This document shows positions 1-7,122 of a DNA stretch of 18,676 bases, piece by piece. A program made the position numbers and the translations under genes. Within the stretch, counting starts at the first letter, position 1. Every line of letters starts with the position of its first letter. This DNA comes from Amoebophrya sp. AT5.2 (taxonomy: Eukaryota > Sar > Dinophyceae > Syndiniales > Amoebophryaceae). The DNA is taken from the NCBI GenBank assembly GCA_005223375.1, contig RXOD01004746.1:1-18676 (forward strand), written 5' to 3'. The notes beneath the pieces are model-generated. The model was not told where the DNA came from and did not search any database. It saw only the letters and a list, made by a program, of their open reading frames with translations.

Positions 1-74
1 CAGTCTCTCCATTAGGTCCATAAAGTACAATAGTACAACGATGATGTATTAATTTGCTGCAACTACACCTACAG

Positions 75-805
75 GTAAGCGTGGTGTTGAGATCGAGGGC
101 GCAGCGGATATGGGCGGCCTCAAGTACTTCTGCACTAAGGTCTTGGAGCCGGCAGGCGACCTGGACATGCTGGTATTTCTATTCTCTAATTGGATGCGTT
201 TTGGTCTTTCACTTTCTCGCTTCGCTTTTGTCACGAAAAAATTTTGTATTCCCGCTGGAAGTGCCTTCTCGTCCAATTCCAAAATGAACCGGTTCCAGGT
301 GGAATCTGTGAAGGCGATGAATGCCAAGTCGGACCCTAGTGACGAGGAGCGCAAGGGAGGCTCCGGGAAGGTCGGGAAGACGGTGCTTTCCATGGCCGAC
401 GACAACAAGCTTTGCATCGTCTGCTACGTCCCGGAAGAGGAGCACGTCGCCTGCGGGGCCAAGGACTGGTACGATTCCATTACCATAATATTAAAATTGA
501 ATTTGCCTATGCTTTTTTTTGCTCTGGTACTTGTAGATTTAATTCGATCGACCCACCATCGGCACAGGCTGGAGAACGTCCAGAAGATGCTTGGTGCGTC
601 TTCCCAGACGATGCGCGAGGACAGCAACGACCTGTATGCCCAGATCTGCATCGAGAACGACGGCGAGAAGGGTGTATTCTGCCTGAAGATGCGCGACTAC
701 GTCATCCAGCACGCCAACGCGTTTTTGCGCGAAAAAGGCCTGGTACCGGAGGCTGCGGACGAATCCGAGGACGACATGGTGTTCGGAGACGACGACTTCC
801 CGTAA
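75..805 (+). CDS. Conserved-looking protein of unknown function, 5' partial, three exons
   Basis: The gene model is exons 75-172, 299-468 and 568-805, ending in TAA, with the 5' part outside the window. The visible protein is about 167 residues. The exons join cleanly: the first ends ...GDLDML, the second begins VESVKAMNAK, and the second junction rebuilds a Trp codon (KDW|LENVQKML). The protein is compact and globular in composition, with a Gly-rich stretch (RKGGSGKVGKTVLSM), a Cys/Val-rich strand-like segment (KLCIVCYVP), and a short acidic tail ending DDMVFGDDDFP. It has no signal peptide, membrane segment or catalytic motif that I can name. It reads like a conserved protist family, but I cannot assign it. 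The first exon starts directly after an ACAG acceptor and itself begins GTAAGC, so that border is less certain. ATG 110 could be the start if the upstream sequence is untranslated. Confidence 0.7.
173..298 (+). other. Intron 1 of the 75-805 gene (126 nt, in frame)
   Basis: The donor is GTATTT and the acceptor TTCCAG. The interior is T-rich compared with the flanking GC-rich exons. The length is a multiple of three and no stop occurs in the host frame, so the unspliced reading frame stays open. The junction is phase 0. Confidence 0.7.
469..567 (+). other. Intron 2 of the 75-805 gene (99 nt, in frame)
   Basis: The donor is GTACGA and the acceptor GGCACAG. The interior is strongly AT-rich with a run of eight T. 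An earlier acceptor-like AG at 536 would give an immediate TGA at the junction, so 567 is preferred. The length is again a multiple of three with no in-frame stop. The junction is phase 2. Confidence 0.75.
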
Positions 806-2099
806 ACAGAGCTATGTATGTTCGGGCGGTGTGATGAACGAAGAGGAGAAAGATGAAGTGGAGGACACGGAGGCGCGGCTTCGTCATTTGGCCTATGATG
901 GAGATAGGTGTTCATCATGCCCTTATGTCTAGCCATGGCCGCTGGCGATGTAAGTGTAGACTCAAGCTGAACCCGGCAGTACTTCTGAAGTCTAGCAGAA
1001 CTGGCATAGCGGAACACGGAAGACGGGAGCAATTGTGAGTAGCAGCACTCGCACTTGTTTTCAGTCGAACTACACTTCATGACGCGCACGACCTCCTCAT
1101 CATTTCATAGCATCATTTGTTTCACCACTGGGCGGTAGACGTAGTATGGGGTGGTTGTCGAAAGGTACAATGGTGCGAATTTACCATTCGGGGAGGCGGG
1201 AGACAACGGGGGGACGCACGCTCGGTTGGGGCGTACGCTACGGAGACGAATATTTTCAGGAATGGGCCAGCAGCAGATGACGGCGGTGCGATAGATGATA
1301 CAACGAACCACAAGAGGAGGCGGCCGCTGAAGTCCGAACTAGATGTGCTCGTACCATGTCGACAAAAACAGTTTTTTTACAACTTGCTATACTACTCCGC
1401 TTCAGAAGCATTCGATTGAATCGAGGAACGCGCAGGAAATTCTGAGACCACTGACGGCTATTTTTACTAGCATACAACTCGACCACAACTACTTTTGAGA
1501 CTGAAGATCGTATCGGGCACTGACCATGGGACGGAACGCGGACGGATCTCGTGTTGGAAGAATCGCTGGTCGGCCGATGAAACTTTCGTAGAAAAACTGG
1601 AGACCAGATTGATGACGAGACAAGGAGCTTAGCTTGTTTCGAAGTTCGAATCAGGATGGGGATGGCCGGCGTTCTTGAGCCATGCGCTGCACTGTTGCGT
1701 GCGAGCTCACTGAGGCGACGCTGTAGTTCCGCACGTTCTTATAATATTGCTGAAGTGTTGTAATGATCAATCTTCAGAATGAATCGTGAAAATTCATCAA
1801 CCATCAATCTTCATCACCGGTGCTCACGAATTCTCTCGCGTTGTAAACGGCTGCGTCGCGGTATCTCTAGCCCTTTGGTTCCGGCGCGCTAACTCGAAGT
1901 TTATTAGTATCATTCCATCGCACACCGCTATCGATTACGATTACTTCGCTCCGCACACCCAAAAAGCATTAAAAAAAAACCCGCGCTAGGTGTATACAAA
2001 CATAGCTTGTTTTGGTTTTGCACAACTGTACTGTATCTATTGGAGTTGGCGGCCCGCCATCGGTGGAGCGTAGGACTAGGACATTCATCGGTCTAGAAA
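806..2099. other. Intergenic stretch, no convincing gene
   Basis: About 1.3 kb with stops in every frame and mixed base composition. An acidic 32-codon reading frame starts at ATG 834 (MNEEEKDEVEDTEARLRHLA...) just after the upstream stop. A 30-nt stretch at 1035-1064 has a perfect GTGAGT donor and a TTGTTTTCAG acceptor. Neither builds a credible gene. The 3' UTR of the 75-805 gene and the 5' UTR of the next gene are probably here. A run of nine A lies near 1970. Confidence 0.5.
834..932 (+). CDS. Possible short acidic ORF (32 aa), doubtful
   Basis: It opens with ATG and reads MNEEEKDEVEDTEARLRHLA, then a Cys-x2-Cys pair, and stops at TAG. The composition (Glu/Asp/Arg-rich, helix-forming) looks more like protein than the surrounding frames do. 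It starts only 28 bases after the stop of the upstream gene. It could be a first exon, a 3'-UTR remnant, or chance. There is no support beyond composition. Confidence 0.15.
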   Translation: MNEEEKDEVEDTEARLRHLAYDGDRCSSCPYV

Positions 2100-3858
2100 A
2101 TGGTCACGAACTCGAGTTCTTGTTCGCATTTCGGCGCCTCCGTTTCCAGCGCGTTCCTATTTCTCTCGGTGTTCGGCTCGGTATCGGTACGCGGCGTGAT
2201 CCATGAGCCGGCCGCAGTACCGCTCCCGAGCAGGTTGAGAGCCGGTGTGGATCTGACCACCGGCCTCCCGCACGAGGAACGGATTCCTAGATGGAGCGAT
2301 TTGGAACCGTCGGACGAACGCGCAAGATGGGCCAGGTTGCACGAGGACGAGGACTTGGTCCCGGACAACGACAAACAAGCGAGGAGAGGTCTACCGCTTC
2401 GAAAGCCTATCGCCCGCGGAAGTAGAAATAGAATGCCGGAACAAGAGCTAGAGCCCGTTGATGGACGAAGACTGGGTCCTCGAAAACTCCCGCTGCTTTC
2501 CGGGGGAGAGGCTTCGGCGGGTGCTGTTCTAGGGGCGGGTCCTGCAGATCATGGACAGCGATCCGATCCGGAGGGTATCCACTACCAGGAGCCGCCTGCC
2601 GAGCCCCAAGGGCTTGCGGAATTTTTACAGCGGAATGGAACGATTTCGAAGAGGGTGGAGAAAGCGCCAAGTGAGAGGCGGCACGCTGGTGCGGACGACC
2701 AAGCCGCTGCGGAGCAGGCTCAACCCGACGTGGGTCGCGGTACTTCTTGTTTATGTTTGCCCCCCTCGTTTTTAGAATCGATGCAACTGCAAGCAAGAAT
2801 GGGAGTTGTACTAAACGATAAAAGAATACAAGTAGGTACACTTTGAGCTTCTATTTGAGGGCAATAAGAAAAATCTCATTCTGCTCATCACCATCTTTTC
2901 AGGCGGCTCCTCTGCCTGCGGCGATCTCCGCGGACAATTAGTTGCGCCGTCGTCCTCGTCGGTTCAGATCCTTGGCTTGCCATCAGGTACGTACTGCTGG
3001 GTTCCCGCATGTGGCATGATGGCAGGTGGCATGACCGGTCCAGCAATGCTGCAATGCAATTGGTTCGTCAGTTGCGGCAACCAGGGGCGCTTCGTCACCG
3101 CCGGTCCCGGTTCACCAGCTCTCGACCCCGTAGCGGGCGGCGCGCAATTTCCTCCACCATCGGGCGCGCACAATTTTCCCGAGGAGATGAGCTTCTACTG
3201 TACCCCCGCCTTTTGGCCCTCCCCATATCCGGCCCAGCAGACACCTTCTACCTATTCGCCTGGGCCACACGAGGATACCGCGTGCGTTGGTGGTCTCGAA
3301 ACAAGGGAGCCGGGCGCCGGCTTCGAACAAGCGTCCAGTCGGAGCTCTAGCAAATCGTATCCGGTAGAGGAAACCCTGGTGGAAGATTCGCAACCAGAAA
3401 ACTCGAGGTCTGCGGCCGCCACTGGTGCGACGAAGAGCAAGGAAAATCAAATTTGCGGTCGGATTCCGCTTGCGGAGGAGTTTTCCGAGCGTATCGCGGG
3501 TCTCGGACGGCCGGGGGTCCAGCGAGAGCAGCTCCAGCAGGAGCAGGATGATTTTTTTCGTCGGCACGGCGCGCTCAATCGTGGGTCGCAGGGTCACTGG
3601 GAGGCGCGCTGCCGCCCGTGCGGGTTCCTTTACAAGACCCAAGGCTGCCAAGTGGACGACTGCGGCTTCTGCCACGCGTGCGGCGAAAACGCGATGAAGC
3701 TGCGGAAAAAAGCACGGGTCGCCCTCCTGCGGGGGCGGGATGACGAAGACCGCGACGAGGAGGAGTACGGCGGGCGCCCTCGAGCGTGGATCCGCAAACT
3801 CGGCGGTGGGCGTGGCGACCAAGGGAAGGGGAAGGGCTCCGGAAAGAGCCGAAACTAG
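2100..3858 (+). CDS. CCCH zinc-finger protein with a signal-peptide-like N-terminus (two exons; may be two genes)
   Basis: The preferred model is exons 2100-2739 and 2903-3858, giving 531 residues. The N-terminus (residues 1-31) has a hydrophobic core, SSAFLFLSVFGSVSV, like a signal peptide or anchor. Residues 35-215 are charged and Pro-rich with no known domain. The second exon has a Cys/Met/Gly-rich segment (YCWVPACGMMAGGM), a Ser-rich linker, then one CCCH finger around residues 450-473. The finger has Cys codons at 3610, 3619, 3646, 3661, 3670 and 3679 and His at 3673, and contains C-x8-C-x4-C-x3-H, preceded by an extra Cys. CCCH fingers usually bind RNA. A basic, Gly/Arg-rich tail follows (RKKARVALLRGRDDEDRDEE and onward). 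This finger with its downstream KLRKKARVALLR helix resembles single-finger proteins common in dinoflagellates (family memory, not searched). A signal peptide on such a protein is odd. If the two parts are separate genes, the finger protein would start at ATG 3016 (281 aa). Confidence 0.6.
2740..2902 (+). other. Candidate intron joining the two exons of the CCCH gene (163 nt)
   Basis: The donor is GTACTT and the acceptor is CATCTTTTCAG, with a good pyrimidine tract. The segment is AT-richer than both exons. The splice is phase 1 and keeps the frame. An alternative donor, GTACAC at 2836, is also phase 1 and would retain 32 more codons (563-residue protein, 67-nt intron). I prefer the longer intron on composition. 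The acceptor is firmer than the donor. Confidence 0.55.
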
Positions 3859-4319
3859 TAGCGCTACAGATCATTTACAGCTCAAGCGATAAAGCTCCGC
3901 ACCTGAACTGCAAAAAGAAGTGGTCTCGAGCTCGACATGTGTATGAAGAAAGAGAGCGTGTCTATCTCTATGCATAGTTAGAAAAAGAAATAAAAGAAAT
4001 ACACATTTTGAAAGTGAGGTAGGGCCAATGCTTTGGCTCCATCAAATACAGTTTCGTAGAATTAACGAGAATGACTCGATAGCGTGATCATCGCATGCAC
4101 ATCTGGACCTGCGAGGCGGGTTGCACGCGCCCTAAGTTTGCCAAAAGTGCATTCATCAAGGAAGCCCGGACTACGGAAATATCTGTATCAGACGGAGAGT
4201 GCCTGCTCCACGTCCTAGGTAGTACTAGTGCCGCCAAATCTAAAATAGAAACGCAAATACGTCGAGGACCAGATGAAAGAGCCTGGCTTGCAGGATGGCC
4301 TCACGAGTACTGGCCCCTT

Positions 4320-4919
4320 CTACCGGGACCTCTTGACTTTCGAATACTTTTTTTGTTTTTTTGAAAGCCAAGAATCGATCGCGTTGTAGTTGCTGCGCTT
4401 GGGAGTAAGCTCGGCACTAAAAAGTAGAGTTGTAGAGGAGTGGAGTCTACTTACCCCTCGATCTCTGTTCGCAATGGATGCTGCATCTGATTTTTTCTCT
4501 TCACGTGACGACGATCCTAGACAACGCAATGATGCGATCCCCTCCGAGCCAGTGTCAACGATCCGAAATGCGCTACGATCATCTTCAGGAAGATCCTGTA
4601 AGGCCAGAGGGCCTGGACCTGGTCTCTCATCGGAGAAAATGAAAATGCTGATTTCCAAGAGTGGTTGACGCGAGTCCGAAAAAAGAAAATTCCTTCCATC
4701 CTTCAACCAAGAAGTAGCTGCAACAGGGGCGAGTGCGTCAACACATACTGAAAACAAAGTACTGTAGTAAAGTAGTTTCGGCAGCTGCAGTTTTTGCAAA
4801 AACAAATTTTCTTCAAATCTAATCGTATCTCGTTTCGGACTGGGAGTCGTATAGCGAAGACAAACGAGGAGAACAAGTAGTCTAGAGCATAGGTTCATAG
4901 CGTTTTCAGACATCGTCAT
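4320..4919 (-). CDS. Possible minus-strand gene with a hydrophobic N-terminus (199 aa), doubtful
   Basis: The frame starts at ATG 4919 (reverse) and reads MTMSENAMNLCSRLLVLLVC, which could be a short signal peptide if translation begins at the internal Met of MNLC. The rest is Ser/Leu/Arg-rich with a basic C-terminus (WLSKKQKKYSKVKRSR) and no recognisable domain. A plus-strand frame is open over part of the same bases, so coding is not certain. Its start would sit 23 bases from the ATG of the divergent PP1-docking gene, and its first codons overlap that gene's probable 5' UTR and acceptor site. It would be the only minus-strand gene here. Chance ORF is a real possibility. Confidence 0.25.
   Translation of the reverse strand: MTMSENAMNLCSRLLVLLVCLRYTTPSPKRDTIRFEENLFLQKLQLPKLLYYSTLFSVCVDALAPVAATSWLKDGRNFLFSDSRQPLLEISIFIFSDERPGPGPLALQDLPEDDRSAFRIVDTGSEGIASLRCLGSSSREEKKSDAASIANRDRGVSRLHSSTTLLFSAELTPKRSNYNAIDSWLSKKQKKYSKVKRSR
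4903..4909 (+). promoter_or_regulatory. TTTTCAG splice-acceptor-like site before the 4943 gene
   Basis: A TTTTCAG ends 34 bases before the ATG at 4943. It could be the 3' end of a 5'-UTR intron or a spliced-leader addition site. No matching donor is obvious just upstream. Confidence 0.35.
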
Positions 4920-4942
4920 CGGATCATCGATACGAATCGAGC

Positions 4943-5842
4943 ATGTTTATCGTCCCTCCACGCTTTCGCGCAGCTGCGTACCTGCTGGGAGGATGTTTCA
5001 TCCCGAATCGCCGGGCCGCCAATTTCACTCCGAGTCAGGCTCTGGGGAGCGACATTACAGCAACATCAGCCATCAAGGACATCGACATGATGGACATCTC
5101 CGAAGATTGCAGACCCGGTTCGCACGTGGACGAAGTGCTCACCGAAGATTTTCAAAATTTATGCAGACCCAGGGTGAGCACACCGTCCACGTGCGATCCG
5201 GGGAGCGATGAAGGGGAATCAGATCGGATTCGGAGCCTCGGCGTGAGCCCCGATGCGCACCCGTCATCCTCAAGGGAGGAGGGGCGTAAACCACTGAGCG
5301 GCATCCTCAAGAAGGCAGCGGTAGTAGAAGGAGGCGGAGCGCCTGGTGGGCCGGTTCTTCAAAAAAGCGTTACTTTTAGTAGTCGCCTTGCGGACACGGT
5401 AAAGTTTCTTCAACCAGCACCAGATGAAGATGAACCAGAATCAGCTACAGCGACGAATGGGGAGGAGCAGCCCGCCGCCGCCGTGGCGCGGGAAGGCACA
5501 AGAGACGAAGAATTTATGGACGAGGACACCGAAGACGCAGCACTTTCGGACTTATTGTCAATAACCTCGGCAATGCCCTGTTACAGTAATCTTGACTTTA
5601 TTGACTGGAACACACGGATGGCGGCCGACTCAGACCCTGAAGCTGAAGATATGACCATGCCGATCATGCACATGCCCCAGCCCTGTCAACTACGCTTGCC
5701 TGTGTCTGACGAAACCGAGCGAGCCGGCGGATTTTCTGGTATCTTCGCTGGCACTGTGCCGCCCCCAGTGCAACGTCCCGATGGTCCAATTCTCACCCCG
5801 TTTCCCTCGTCGGTTTCTGGGCTCTCGCGCCACCGTCCGTGA
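4943..5842 (+). CDS. Putative protein phosphatase 1 docking/regulatory protein (299 aa)
   Basis: This is a single open frame from ATG to TGA. The protein is mostly acidic, Ser/Pro/Glu-rich and probably disordered. Residues 118-155 hold the informative part: GILK at 120-123 followed by KSVTF at 141-145. GILK fits the SILK motif ([GS]IL[RK]) and KSVTF fits the RVxF motif ([RK]-x-[VI]-x-[FW]). In known PP1 regulators, such as inhibitor-2-like and Ki-67/RepoMan-type proteins, SILK precedes RVxF and both dock on the PP1 catalytic subunit away from its active site. The surrounding order (SGILKK, about 17 residues, KSVTFSSRLADTVKF) matches that arrangement. Two acidic blocks follow (PDEDEPESAT and DEEFMDEDTEDAALSDL), then a Met/Pro-rich segment. 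No enzyme domain is seen. Which process PP1 would be steered to cannot be read from the sequence. The first 35 residues are hydrophobic/basic and could be a weak targeting segment. Confidence 0.65.
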   Translation: MFIVPPRFRAAAYLLGGCFIPNRRAANFTPSQALGSDITATSAIKDIDMMDISEDCRPGSHVDEVLTEDFQNLCRPRVSTPSTCDPGSDEGESDRIRSLGVSPDAHPSSSREEGRKPLSGILKKAAVVEGGGAPGGPVLQKSVTFSSRLADTVKFLQPAPDEDEPESATATNGEEQPAAAVAREGTRDEEFMDEDTEDAALSDLLSITSAMPCYSNLDFIDWNTRMAADSDPEAEDMTMPIMHMPQPCQLRLPVSDETERAGGFSGIFAGTVPPPVQRPDGPILTPFPSSVSGLSRHRP

Positions 5843-7022
5843 GCGACGTGGCGAAGAAAAAATCTTCGACGCGGCTCCTCGGGCGCCACGGTGCCGAAAC
5901 GCAGTAACGCAGCAACGAACTGGAATAGTGACGCGGTGGTTAATAAGAGGGTAAAAGAGTTTGGGTGCAACGTAAATCTGAATTCAGTAGCGCATTGCCG
6001 CAAAATATCAAGAACTAGGAGAAAGAAGAAAATGGAAACAAATGCAAATGTGCGACGTCAACTGTACCTCACCTCTTCGTTCGCTACTGTCCATGTGAGG
6101 ATGGACGTCTCGTTTAGTCGGGAAGGTGAGCAAGAGGGTCGATTCAGGGAATATTGCTATACCACGGTTGGCACAGAACTGCGACGCCTTGCAGTCGCCA
6201 CCTAATCCTACGTAATGATTTAAGAACGAGGACGAGATGGAGGTGGAACAAAAGCGGGTCGATCGACCGTCGCGATGTGAAATTAATTGATATTGAGGCA
6301 TCGCGCTGGCAGGGCGTTGATAAAATGCTTGCCTGCCGATGCAAACTAAAAATTGGCCAGACTTCTCGATTGCCGGTAGTGCTACTGCGTCCACTTTCTG
6401 AAGCCTGTTGGTCGTGGAAGACGCTCAGTACTGCAAAACAGGAAGCAAAGTCTAGCTGCATCTACCAGACCACGTGAGTTTTGCTGATGAAAACACGTTT
6501 GACTTTTTCTCATTCGCCGTCTAAGCGAACCCCCTAAAGAACTGCAGGTGGAGCGCTGCTAACTCCGATGTTTGACCATCGGAATTCTCGCAACGCTTAC
6601 TCAATCTTATTAATTCCTGCCTCGGAATACGATTGAGCTACTATCCACAGCACCGCCGACAACTAGATGAACCAAAGACCACAACCTGCTTATGCGACTC
6701 GCTTCTGCAGAGAAAACGAAAGAGCGCCACATGCAGCAGCAGCTCTGTCGGTGGCGAATCATGCCCAGCGCTACTTTGATATGTGTCGTACTGTGAGGAC
6801 GACAACGACACGGAGTGAGAGTTGAAGCCGCGCCAGCCGCCAGTCAGAGGTGCGTCAAACGAGAGTCAGGGCCAAGCGGACGCTGGCACTCCCACGAACT
6901 GAGATTTTTCCAACTGATTGCTTTGCATGAACTGGCCTACAATGTTTCGGGACCATCAGATCTCATCTACAAAAATCTTCAATCTATGTATCAGCTCCGT
7001 TCCCCTTCGCCTTCCCGCCACA
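5843..7022. other. Intergenic stretch, no convincing gene
   Basis: About 1.2 kb. Open frames of around 100 codons occur on both strands, but they overlap each other, begin at arbitrary codons and show no domain-like composition. The sequence contains short AT-rich islands (5935-6050, 6480-6620). The last 40 bases become pyrimidine-rich ahead of the CCACAG at 7018-7023. Confidence 0.5.
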
Positions 7023-7023
7023 G
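7000..7023 (+). promoter_or_regulatory. Pyrimidine tract plus CACAG acceptor-like site
   Basis: A C/T-rich run (CCCCTTCGCCTTCCCGCCACAG) ends at 7023, 99 bases upstream of the ATG at 7123. It fits a 3' splice site of a 5'-UTR intron or a trans-splice acceptor. It is not used to join coding exons in the 7123 frame, because TGA at 7045 blocks that frame. Confidence 0.4.
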
Positions 7024-7122
7024 GTGATTCGTTGGATCAAGATGTGATTCGTCGTCGGCAAGCTGCAAACGGCGCGTCGCCGTGGCGCCGACTGGGACCC
7101 CCCGCTCCTCCTTTGCAACAAG

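Larger units (their letters stand above)
3859..4942. other. Intergenic stretch with weak ORFs on both strands
   Basis: The first 250 bases are AT-rich and hold an AATAAA at 3989-3994, about 130 bases past the stop of the CCCH gene, a possible but unproven poly(A) signal. From 4095 onward both strands carry open frames. The longest is the minus-strand 4320-4919 entry. On the + strand an antisense frame opens at ATG 4474 and runs to 4668 (64 codons). A TTTTCAG acceptor-like site ends at 4909. Confidence 0.45.

Noticed and set aside
1640..1665. GTTCGAATC as a tRNA T-arm (B box)
   Set aside because: No A box, acceptor stem or anticodon arm could be built around it.
2987..3025. 39-nt intron (GTACGT...GGCAG) at the start of the CCCH exon
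   Set aside because: It keeps the frame but would remove a Cys/Met/Gly-rich segment that looks coding, and it has no pyrimidine tract.
4021..4060. TTTGGCTCC as a relic of the dinoflagellate spliced leader
   Set aside because: Only about seven bases agree with the leader's 3' end, which is expected by chance, and it is not next to a gene start.
6008..6461. Minus-strand frames of 105-128 codons in the 5843-7022 gap
   Set aside because: They overlap one another and a plus-strand frame, with no domain-like composition or good start.
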